NCBI RefSeq assembly: GCF_012641335.1
Contig: NZ_JABAID010000007.1
Location: 1 to 64,000 of the forward strand
Source: Novosphingobium sp. ERN07
GTDB taxonomy: Bacteria; Pseudomonadota; Alphaproteobacteria; Sphingomonadales; Sphingomonadaceae
DNA length: 64,000 bases
Direction of reading: 5' to 3'
The position numbers were made by a program, and so were the translations under genes. Below the pieces are notes generated by a model, which ran no database searches, was not told where the DNA came from, and saw nothing but the letters and a program-made list of their open reading frames with translations. Positions 57,404-64,000 of the stretch are shown here, in pieces; positions within the stretch are counted from its first letter, which is position 1; the number at the start of each line of letters is the position of its first letter.

Positions 57404-57964
57404 TCAATCCGGCTTCTTCGCCACCGCCACCATAGCGGGCCGCAACAGGCGGTCCTTGATCATGTACCCTGCCTGCAGTTCCGAAATCACTGTGCCCGGC
57501 TCTGCATCGGCAGAGGGCATTTCGATCATCGCCTGATGCTGGTGCGGGTCAAGCGGCAAGCCCATTGCGGCGATGCGTGTGATGCCGTGATTGCCGAACA
57601 CCTTTTCGATTTCGCGCCCCGTGGCCTCAAGCCCGGCAACAAGGTTCTTGAACTTGTCGTCCTCGCGCAGGTCTGCCGGAATCGTCTCCAGCGCGCGCGA
57701 AAGATTGTCGGCCACCGACAGGATATCGCGGGCAAAGCCGGTCGCGGCATAGGCGCGGGCGTCGGCAATGTCCTTTTCCATGCGGCGGCGCACGTTCTGC
57801 GTCTCGGCCTTGGCATAGAGCACGTCCTGCTTGGCCGTTTCCACCTGCTCGCGCAGCGCGGCAAGTTCATCGTTCTCGGAAGGCTGGTCGATCATGTCTT
57901 CGGGCACCCCCTTCAGTTCCGCTTCGATTTCGGCGGCGGTGGGGCGCGTGTCGTTATCGCTCAT
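57404..57964 (-). CDS. grpE: Nucleotide exchange factor GrpE
   Basis: A 186-residue exchange factor for DnaK. The N-terminal coiled-coil helix (LAALREQVETAKQDVLYAKA, ETQNVRRRMEKDI) leads to the four-helix and beta-wing parts (FARDILSVADNLSRALETIP, GITRIAAMGLPLDPHQHQAM, EMPSADAEPGTVISELQAGY). Normal length. Its ATG overlaps the hrcA stop by four bases, making an hrcA-grpE operon separate from dnaK-dnaJ. Confidence 0.97.
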   Translation of the reverse strand: MSDNDTRPTAAEIEAELKGVPEDMIDQPSENDELAALREQVETAKQDVLYAKAETQNVRRRMEKDIADARAYAATGFARDILSVADNLSRALETIPADLREDDKFKNLVAGLEATGREIEKVFGNHGITRIAAMGLPLDPHQHQAMIEMPSADAEPGTVISELQAGYMIKDRLLRPAMVAVAKKPD

Positions 57965-59043
57965 TTTCTCGAAAACCCGTCTTGTCCGATGAATTTGCCC
58001 AAGGTCTGGGCGGTGTAGTCCACGATGGGGACGACGCGCGCATAATTCAACCGCGTGGGGCCGATAACCCCCACCACGCCAACCACGCGCCCTTCGCCAT
58101 CGCGCCAGGGCGACGCAATAACGCTTGAACCCGAAAGCGAAAACAGCCGATTTTCGCTGCCGATGAATATGCGCGTCGCCTGCGCCTCGCGCGCGGCATC
58201 CAGCACCCGAGCGATTGCCTCGGCGCTTTCCAGCTCATCCAATAACTGACGCACCCGTTCGATATCGCTCAGCGCCGCTTCATCCAGCAGATTGGCCTGC
58301 CCGCGCACCACCATGATCGGGCGCGCTGCGGCATCCTGCGTCCACACTACCAACCCGCGCTGCACCAGATCGGCACTCGCCGCATCCAGCGCAGAACGTC
58401 CGCCCGCGATCTCGGCCCGCACCACGTTCGCCGCTTCGCCCAAAGTGCGGCCATAGAGTCTGCTCGTCAGGTAATTTGCCGCCTGCTCCAGCGCGCCTGC
58501 GCCCACCGGTTCGGGCAAATCGATAACCCGATTCTCAACCCCGCCGTCTTCGCTGACCAGCACGGCCAGCGCCCGCACCGGCGATAGCGGCACGAACGAA
58601 ATCTGCATCAATCGCGGTTCGCGCTTGGGCACCATGACCACCGCGGCGCCCGCCGAAAGCTCCGACAGCGCCGAACTTGCCGCCGCCAAGGCATTCTCGA
58701 TCGTGCCTCCGTGCGAAAGCCCGCGCTCGATCTGCGCCCGGTCTGCTGCAGAAGGCTCGGCCACCTGCATGATGCCATCGACGAACAACCGAAGCCCAAC
58801 CTCGGTCGGCATTCGCCCCGCGCTGGTGTGCGGCGCGGCCAGCAATCCAGCGTCCTGCAATTCTTGAAGGACCGAACGGATCGATGCGGGCGAAAGATTC
58901 ACTCCCCCCGGCCCCGCCAGAGTCTTCGATCCCACCGGCTGCCCATTGGCAATATACCCCTCGACCACGAGGCGGAAAATCTCCCGCGCGCGGTTGGTGA
59001 GGTCGGTCAGAGTTGGGCCAGTCATATTCATCAATCTACGCAT
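57961..59043 (-). CDS. hrcA: Heat-inducible transcription repressor HrcA
   Basis: A 360-residue repressor. Winged-helix part: [70 protein letters not shown]; followed by the GAF-like dimer domain and [20 protein letters not shown]. HrcA normally binds CIRCE sites; I find none near dnaK, grpE or hrcA here, so its targets (probably groESL) are elsewhere. Starts at 59043, 59031 or 59025 are possible; I prefer 59043, with AAGAG just upstream. Divergent from rph. Confidence 0.94.
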   Translation of the reverse strand: MRRLMNMTGPTLTDLTNRAREIFRLVVEGYIANGQPVGSKTLAGPGGVNLSPASIRSVLQELQDAGLLAAPHTSAGRMPTEVGLRLFVDGIMQVAEPSAADRAQIERGLSHGGTIENALAAASSALSELSAGAAVVMVPKREPRLMQISFVPLSPVRALAVLVSEDGGVENRVIDLPEPVGAGALEQAANYLTSRLYGRTLGEAANVVRAEIAGGRSALDAASADLVQRGLVVWTQDAAARPIMVVRGQANLLDEAALSDIERVRQLLDELESAEAIARVLDAAREAQATRIFIGSENRLFSLSGSSVIASPWRDGEGRVVGVVGVIGPTRLNYARVVPIVDYTAQTLGKFIGQDGFSRK

Positions 59044-59103
59044 CGCTCTTGCAGGCTCAAGGGCAATGCGCCAGAGGCCATGCAAACTTGCGAGGGAAAT
59101 TCC

Positions 59104-59820
59104 ATGAGACCTGCCGGCCGTGCGCCCGATGAAATGCGCCCAATCGTCATCGAAACCGCCTTTACCAAGCATGCCGAAGGCTCGGTGCTGATCTGCTTTG
59201 GCGATACCAAGGTTCTGGTCACCGCCTCGGTGGAAGAGCGCGTGCCCCCGTTCCTGCGCGGCAAGGGCGAAGGCTGGGTCACTGCGGAATACTCCATGCT
59301 CCCCCGCGCCACGCACACGCGCGGCAGCCGTGAAGCGGCCAAGGGCAAGCAATCGGGCCGCACGCAGGAAATCCAGCGCCTGATCGGTCGCTCACTGCGC
59401 GCCGTCACCGATCTCAAGAAGCTGGGCGAACGCCAGATCACTTTGGACTGCGACGTAATTCAGGCCGATGGCGGCACCCGCACCGCCTCGATCTCCGGCG
59501 CATGGGTCGCCCTGCGCCTCGCCGTGCAGAAGCTGCTCGATTCTGGCGCGATCAAGGAAGACCCGCTGACCGAAAAGGTCGCCGCCATTTCCTGCGGCAT
59601 CGTCAATGGCCAGCCGGTGCTGGACCTCGACTACATTGAGGATTCCTCGGCTGACGCCGACGCCAACTTCGTGCTGATCGAAGGCGGCAGGATTGCCGAA
59701 GCGCAAGCAACGGCAGAAGGCGCGACCTACGACGAAGAAGGCCTCCTGCGCCTGCTGCGCCTCGCCCGCATCGGCTGCAACGAAATCTTCGCCGCGCAGG
59801 AAAAGGCCGTTCGCGGCTGA
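59104..59820 (+). CDS. rph: Ribonuclease PH
   Basis: A 238-residue phosphorolytic exoribonuclease that trims tRNA 3' ends. Conserved: [100 protein letters not shown]. The ATG at 59104 is preceded by GCGAGGGA. First gene of the rph-rdgB-hemW-xerC series, although a long palindrome follows it. Confidence 0.97.
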   Translation: MRPAGRAPDEMRPIVIETAFTKHAEGSVLICFGDTKVLVTASVEERVPPFLRGKGEGWVTAEYSMLPRATHTRGSREAAKGKQSGRTQEIQRLIGRSLRAVTDLKKLGERQITLDCDVIQADGGTRTASISGAWVALRLAVQKLLDSGAIKEDPLTEKVAAISCGIVNGQPVLDLDYIEDSSADADANFVLIEGGRIAEAQATAEGATYDEEGLLRLLRLARIGCNEIFAAQEKAVRG

Positions 59821-59850
59821 GTTTGGTGGACCGCAAAATTTGAAGGAATC

Positions 59851-59876
59851 GCGCCCCCGCGAAAGCGCGGGCCTCC
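59851..59876. repeat. GC-rich palindromic repeat, family of 52552/57304/57363
   Basis: CCCGCG-AAAG-CGCGGG inside GCGCC...CCTCC flanks, 30 bases after rph. Same short intergenic palindrome family. Confidence 0.6.
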
Positions 59877-59910
59877 CTCAACCAAACACGACCGTCATTA
59901 CCTTTCACTT

Positions 59911-59982
59911 CGTCATTCCCGCGAAGGCGGGAATCCAGCAAACACCACGCCCGACTGGATTCCCGCCTTCGCGGGAATGACG
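59911..59982. repeat. Long perfect palindrome between rph and rdgB
   Basis: CGTCATTCCCGCGAAGGCGG and the next eight bases (59911-59938) are repeated as the exact reverse complement at 59955-59982, a 28-bp arm pair around 16 bases. Each arm also contains its own small TCCCGC/GCGGGA hairpin. This is the widespread GTCATTCCCGCGAAGGCGGG-type intergenic repeat. It stands 25 bases before the rdgB start and may separate rph from the downstream genes. Confidence 0.92.
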
Positions 59983-60007
59983 AAAATGGGTAGGCAAAGG
60001 ATCAAAC

Positions 60008-60634
60008 ATGCCCCGCCTCTCCACCGGCAAGCTGGTCATCGCCACGCACAACGCCGGAAAGCTCAAGGAAATTCAGGCCCTACTCGCCCCCTACGGCATC
60101 GAATGCCTGTCGGCGGGCGCGCTAGGCCTGCCTGAGCCTGCGGAAACAGGCACGACCTTCATCGAAAACGCACTGATCAAGGCCCAAGCCGCCGCGCAAG
60201 CCGCACAAATCCCGGCGCTGGCCGACGATTCCGGCCTCTGTGTCGATGCGCTCGGCGGCGCCCCCGGCGTCTACACCGCTGACTGGGCCGAGGCGGACAC
60301 GTTCGAAGGCGGCCCGCGCCGTGACTGGTACATGGCAATGGGCAAAGTCGAAGGCAAACTGGCCGAACTAGGTCCGGACACTCCGCGAAACTGCCACTTC
60401 GCCTGCGTTCTAGCCATCGCATGGCCCGATGGCACCCACGCCGTCTACCAAGGCCGCGCCCCCGGCACACTCACTTGGCCCCCGCGCGGCACACTCGGGT
60501 TCGGCTATGATCCGGTCTTCGTGCCGGTAGGCGATACCCGCACCTTTGCGGAACTCGACCCGGCAGAAAAACACGCCATCAGCCATCGCGCAGATGCCTT
60601 TGCCAAGCTGGTAGCGGACCAGTTTTCCGCCTAA
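60008..60634 (+). CDS. rdgB: XTP/dITP diphosphatase (non-canonical purine NTPase)
   Basis: A 208-residue Ham1/RdgB enzyme that removes deaminated purine nucleotides (dITP, XTP) from the pool. Motifs: LVIATHNAGKLKEIQALLAP, PALADDSGLCVDALGGAPGV, RNCHFACVLAIAWPDG and GFGYDPVFVPVGDTRTFAEL followed by EKHAISHRADAF. A good ribosome site (AAAGGA) precedes the ATG. hemW follows nine bases later. Confidence 0.96.
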   Translation: MPRLSTGKLVIATHNAGKLKEIQALLAPYGIECLSAGALGLPEPAETGTTFIENALIKAQAAAQAAQIPALADDSGLCVDALGGAPGVYTADWAEADTFEGGPRRDWYMAMGKVEGKLAELGPDTPRNCHFACVLAIAWPDGTHAVYQGRAPGTLTWPPRGTLGFGYDPVFVPVGDTRTFAELDPAEKHAISHRADAFAKLVADQFSA

Positions 60635-60643
60635 GGCTGGCGC

Positions 60644-61795
60644 ATGGCGCTCGCCCTCTACATCCACTGGCCGTTCTGCCTCGCAAAGTGCCCCTATTGC
60701 GACTTCAACAGCCATGTGCGTGCGCGGACCGACATCTCGGCTTGGCAAGCTGCACTGCTGGCCGACATGCGCCATGAAGCGCGGTTGACCTCGGGCCGCC
60801 CCCTCACCTCGATCTTCTTCGGCGGCGGCACGCCCTCGCTGATGCCGCCCGCGCTGGTGGAAACCTTGCTGCGTGAAGCGGAAGCACTGTGGGGCTTTGC
60901 GCCGGGGATCGAGATCACGCTGGAGGCCAACCCAAGTTCGGTTGAGGCGGCCAATTTCACCGCGCTGGCTTCTGCCGGGATCAACCGCGTGTCGCTCGGT
61001 CTGCAAGCGCTTGACGACAAGACCTTGAAATTCCTTGGCCGCCTCCATGACGTCAGTGAAAGCCTTGCCGCGCTGGAGCTTGCACAGAAAACTTACGCGC
61101 GCGTCAGCTTCGATCTGATCTACGCCCGCCCTGAACAGTCGCCAGAGGCTTGGGAAGCCGAACTCAACCGCGCTTTAGGTTTTGGAACCGGGCACCTGTC
61201 GCTCTACCAACTCACCATCGAACCCGGCACGCGCTTCGCCACCCTGGTCCGCGAGGGTAAGTTGACTCCGCTTGACGATGATGCGGGCGCGGACCTCTTC
61301 GCCCTCACCCGCGAAATGACTGCCGCTGCTGGCCTGCCTGCCTATGAGACCAGCAATCATGCCCGCCCCGGCGAGGAGAGCCGGCACAACCTGACCTACT
61401 GGCGCTATCAGGATTACGTCGGCATCGGCCCCGGCGCGCATGGGCGCAGGCTGGGTGCGGCGACGGTTCGGCACAAAAAGCCGGAGAACTTTCTTCGCGC
61501 TGTTTCTGAACAAAATCATGGTATTAGTGAAGAGCGTCTGCTGCCGATCCACGAACAGGCGACTGAAGCTTTGCTGATGGGTTTGCGGCTGACCGAGGGG
61601 ATTTCGCCCCCTGCTCTTGCCGCCCGTTTCGGCCTGAATGTGGACGATATGATCGACCAGAAGGCCTGCGAACGGCTCGCAACAATGGGGTTTCTGAAGT
61701 GCACCAAGATGCACCTAACCGTCACCGAGAAGGGCGCACCGCTGCTTGAAGCGCTGCTGGGCGACATCGTTTCGCACCAACTGGTGAGCGCATGA
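60644..61795 (+). CDS. hemW: HemW, radical-SAM heme chaperone (coproporphyrinogen oxidase-like)
   Basis: A 383-residue radical-SAM protein with C12-x3-C16-x2-C19 (FCLAKCPYCDFNSH) and FFGGGTPSLMPPALVETLLR, INRVSLGLQALDDKTLKFLG, HLSLYQLTIEPGTRFATLVR. HemW proteins carry heme to target enzymes rather than oxidising coproporphyrinogen; the short HemW N-terminus (starting at IHWPFC) instead of the longer HemN one supports this. Its stop overlaps the xerC ATG (ATGA). Confidence 0.94.
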   Translation: MALALYIHWPFCLAKCPYCDFNSHVRARTDISAWQAALLADMRHEARLTSGRPLTSIFFGGGTPSLMPPALVETLLREAEALWGFAPGIEITLEANPSSVEAANFTALASAGINRVSLGLQALDDKTLKFLGRLHDVSESLAALELAQKTYARVSFDLIYARPEQSPEAWEAELNRALGFGTGHLSLYQLTIEPGTRFATLVREGKLTPLDDDAGADLFALTREMTAAAGLPAYETSNHARPGEESRHNLTYWRYQDYVGIGPGAHGRRLGAATVRHKKPENFLRAVSEQNHGISEERLLPIHEQATEALLMGLRLTEGISPPALAARFGLNVDDMIDQKACERLATMGFLKCTKMHLTVTEKGAPLLEALLGDIVSHQLVSA

Positions 61796-62685
61796 CGGCG
61801 GCGGAAATTCTCGAAGCGTGGAACGCCCACCTCACCCTTTCGCGCCGCCGCTCCCCGCACACCGTCCGCGCCTATGCCGCCACCGCCGCCCGCCTGCTCC
61901 ATGCGCTGGACGGCGATTTGGATTGGGAACGTGTGGCGCGGATCGACGCGGCAACCTTGCGCACGCACCTTGCCGAGCGGCGGGCCGAGGGGCTGGGGAA
62001 TGTTTCGGCGGCGCGGGAACTTTCGGCGCTGAAAACCTTCATCGCCTTTGCCAAGGAGCAGGCGGGCGACCCCGATGCCAGCCGCCCGCGCCTGCGCGGT
62101 CCGCGCGTGAAGAAGGGCCTGCCGCGCCCGGTTACGCCGGATGATGCTGTAAACCTTGCAGAAACCGTGGCGGATGATGCCAGCGTGCCGTGGATCGCCG
62201 CGCGGGACCGGGCAGTCCTGCTGCTGCTTTACGGTGCCGGAATGCGCATTGCCGAAGCGCTGGCCCTGCCCGCCTCGGCCCTACCGCTGGGCGAAAGTGT
62301 GGTGATTACCGGCAAGGGCGGGCGGCAGCGCGTGGTGCCGCTGCTGCCCATCGTGCGGGAAGGCGTGGACGATTATGTGCGGCAGTGTCCGTGGCCGCTG
62401 GAGAAGGCCAAGCCCTTGTTTCGCGGCGCAAAAGGCGGACCGCTGGCGCAAGGGATGGTGCAGCGCGCCGTGGCGCGGGCTCGGACCGTGCTGGGCCTGC
62501 CTGCCACCGCCACGCCCCACGCGCTGCGCCACTCCTTCGCCACACATCTGCTGGGCGCGGGCGCGGATTTGCGCAGTTTGCAGGAGCTGCTGGGGCACGC
62601 CAGCCTGTCGTCCACGCAGATCTACACGCAAGTGGATGCGGCGACACTGCTGGACGTTTACCGCAACGCGCACCCGCGCGCCTGA
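61792..62685 (+). CDS. xerC: Tyrosine recombinase XerC
   Basis: A 297-residue site-specific recombinase that with XerD resolves chromosome dimers at dif. N-terminal core-binding SAM-like domain (ILEAWNAHLTLSRRRSPHTV); catalytic domain with all residues: R152 (YGAGMRIAEAL), K175 (TGKGGRQR), H243 and R246 (HALRHSFATHLLGAGA), H269 (LLGHASLSS) and Y278 (TQIYTQ). The ATG overlaps the hemW stop. The gene is chromosomal and unrelated to the tRNA island at the other end. Confidence 0.95.
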   Translation: MTAAEILEAWNAHLTLSRRRSPHTVRAYAATAARLLHALDGDLDWERVARIDAATLRTHLAERRAEGLGNVSAARELSALKTFIAFAKEQAGDPDASRPRLRGPRVKKGLPRPVTPDDAVNLAETVADDASVPWIAARDRAVLLLLYGAGMRIAEALALPASALPLGESVVITGKGGRQRVVPLLPIVREGVDDYVRQCPWPLEKAKPLFRGAKGGPLAQGMVQRAVARARTVLGLPATATPHALRHSFATHLLGAGADLRSLQELLGHASLSSTQIYTQVDAATLLDVYRNAHPRA

Positions 62686-62687
62686 TG

Positions 62688-64000
62688 TTACTTTGCGCTG
62701 ACCGACCTCGGCAGCCGCAGGACTGACAGTAATCCGCCCAAGTCCTCGCTTTCCTTCAGTTCCACGCTGCCGCCGTAAATCTCGGCCACATCGCGCACGA
62801 TGGCTAGGCCGAGGCCGGTGCCGGGTTTGCCGGTGTCCAGCCGCGCGCCGCGATCGAAGATGCGGATGCGGGCTTCTTCGGGGATGCCCATGCCATCGTC
62901 CTCGACCCAGATTTCGCAGAACTTGGCGTCAGTGGGTGCGGCATCGATCGTGATGAACACCGATCCGCCGCCGTATTTGGCCGCGTTTTCAATCAGATTG
63001 CCGAGGATTTCGTCCAGGTCCTGCCGCTCTATCGAAACTTCTGCGCTGTGGTTTCCGTCCATGTCAAAGCGCACCTGCGGATAGAGTCGCACGACCGCGC
63101 GCTCCACCGCCTGCGCGCTTTCCCAAACTTGCGCGCGTGACAGGCCGACCGCGCGGCGGCCCACCGCACGGGCGCGGGCGAGGTGGTGATCGACCTGACG
63201 GCGCATGACGGCGGCTTCGCGGATCACGGTATCGGCGAGATCGTCGGCCTTGGCCGTTGCGGCGTTCATCACAACGGTGAGCGGGGTCTTCAGCGCGTGG
63301 GCGAGGTTGCCCGCATGGGTGCGCGCTTCTTCGGCCTGCCGTTCGGAATGTTCGAGCAGGGCATTGAGTTCGGTCACCAGCGGCTGCACTTCCAGCGGCA
63401 AGGGATCGGTGACGCGGCTGGCCTCCCCTTCCCGCATTCGCGCAATCGCCTGACGCACGCGGCGCAAGGGGCCGAGGCCGTAGACGGTTTGCAGGCCCGC
63501 CATGCCGACAAGGCCAAGGCCGAGCGCAAGGAACGACCAGATCAGGATCGAGCGGATGCGCCGGATCTGCGCGTCGATCTCGCCCCGGCTGGCGGCGACC
63601 TGAAATTCCCACAAGGTGTTGCTGCCGGGCAGGATTACCGAGCGCTTGATGATGCGCAGCCGTTCACCTTCGAACTGGTCGCTATCATCGATATAGGGTT
63701 CGACGTGGTTCTGATCGAGCGTGGTCCGCAATGTGCGGTCCCACAGCGAGCGCGAGGGGAAATCATCGTGCCCCTGCCCCGAAATCTGCCAGTAAAGCCC
63801 GCTGTTGGGTTCGAGAAAGCGCTGATCGCCCAGGGGGCGATTGAAATAGATCTCGCCATCGGGATCGACCTCTGCCGAGGCGACCATCGCGGTGAGCATA
63901 TATTCAAGCTGTTCATCGAAATTGCGCGTGATCAGGCTGGTCAGCGTCTGGTCGAGCGCCAGCCCACCGCCGAGCAGCAGCACGGTGATCCACCCCGCCG
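62688..64000 (-). CDS. Sensor histidine kinase, PhoQ-like (5' end beyond window)
   Basis: At least 436 residues are present; the frame is open through the window edge (reading AGWITVLLLGGGLALDQTLT), so the true start is outside. Layout: first membrane helix, periplasmic sensor of about 130 residues (DQLEYMLT-like start, EPNSGLYWQISGQGHDDFPS), second helix (SILIWSFLALGLGLVGMAGL), HAMP (VRQAIARMREGEASRVTDPL), acceptor His in NLAHALKTPLTVVMNAA, N-box NLIENAAKYGGG, G1 EDDGMGIPEEA, and G2 GTGLGLAIVRDV. The HALKTP context resembles PhoQ-type kinases. Its response regulator is probably upstream outside the window. Convergent with xerC. Confidence 0.9.
   Translation of the reverse strand, partial: AGWITVLLLGGGLALDQTLTSLITRNFDEQLEYMLTAMVASAEVDPDGEIYFNRPLGDQRFLEPNSGLYWQISGQGHDDFPSRSLWDRTLRTTLDQNHVEPYIDDSDQFEGERLRIIKRSVILPGSNTLWEFQVAASRGEIDAQIRRIRSILIWSFLALGLGLVGMAGLQTVYGLGPLRRVRQAIARMREGEASRVTDPLPLEVQPLVTELNALLEHSERQAEEARTHAGNLAHALKTPLTVVMNAATAKADDLADTVIREAAVMRRQVDHHLARARAVGRRAVGLSRAQVWESAQAVERAVVRLYPQVRFDMDGNHSAEVSIERQDLDEILGNLIENAAKYGGGSVFITIDAAPTDAKFCEIWVEDDGMGIPEEARIRIFDRGARLDTGKPGTGLGLAIVRDVAEIYGGSVELKESEDLGGLLSVLRLPRSVSAK

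Noticed and set aside
59044..59103. CIRCE operator between hrcA and rph
   Set aside because: No copy of the TTAGCACTC/GAGTGCTAA inverted repeat is present.
61792..62685. xerC as an island integrase
   Set aside because: It is coupled to hemW and has the standard XerC length and motifs, far from the tRNA-Arg junction.

Overview
The window is a GC-rich chromosomal segment from an alphaproteobacterium, most likely a member of Sphingomonadales close to Novosphingobium or Sphingomonas. Pointers are the gene order (ppiD-trpE-trpG-trpD-trpC and moaC-moeA-lexA), the prsT-prsR-prsK/XrtA-type glycosyltransferase block, alphaproteobacterial SOS boxes (GTTC-N7-GTTC), a ROSE-type RNA thermometer ahead of a small heat-shock gene, and families of short intergenic palindromes. 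Species assignment is inference.

Layout. 1-1937 is accessory: the tail of an IS5-type transposase, a PIN-like toxin with a DUF433 antitoxin, and non-coding DNA abutting the 3' end of tRNA-Arg(CCT), a typical island attachment site. 2060-8123 is housekeeping: DUF1178/nitrilase/grxC, ibpA-like hsp20, a Crp/Fnr regulator, pyrG, secG, tpiA. 8406-14363 is ppiD followed by trpEGDC. 14381-19210 holds a NYN-domain protein, an FtsX-type ABC exporter pair and a divergent GDSL esterase. 19381-27794 runs moaC, moeA, lexA, tonB-like, comEC, gltX, gltA; the 3' end of gltA is duplicated just downstream.

28135-34855 is the least explained region. Four leftward genes and one divergent gene encode a PleC/DivJ-like histidine kinase without its phospho-acceptor His, an unknown helical protein, a membrane protein that looks like a nucleotidyltransferase fused to a CDP-alcohol phosphatidyltransferase without its catalytic Asp residues, an Hpt protein without its His, and an 865-residue membrane-anchored coiled-coil protein. 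I propose this as a conserved signalling or scaffold module built from pseudoenzymes. Next to it, 34864-37541 is a translationally coupled radical-SAM/UdgX DNA-repair pair with a perfect SOS box at its start.

37703-43039 contains a flavin-binding stress protein, an APC permease, panB, a TerC-like DUF475 membrane protein and a CoA-transferase. 43112-49609 is the PEP-CTERM/XrtA regulatory block (TPR protein PrsT, sigma54-dependent regulator PrsR, kinase PrsK, sugar-phosphate transferase) without the exosortase itself. 50211-61795 holds a patatin-like protein, dnaJ/dnaK behind an RpoH-type promoter, a copper chaperone, grpE/hrcA, rph, rdgB and hemW. The window ends with xerC and a PhoQ-like sensor kinase cut by the right edge. 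Chaperone genes are spread over three loci (ibpA; dnaK-dnaJ; hrcA-grpE), and two loci (lexA; rSAM-udgX) share the SOS operator.
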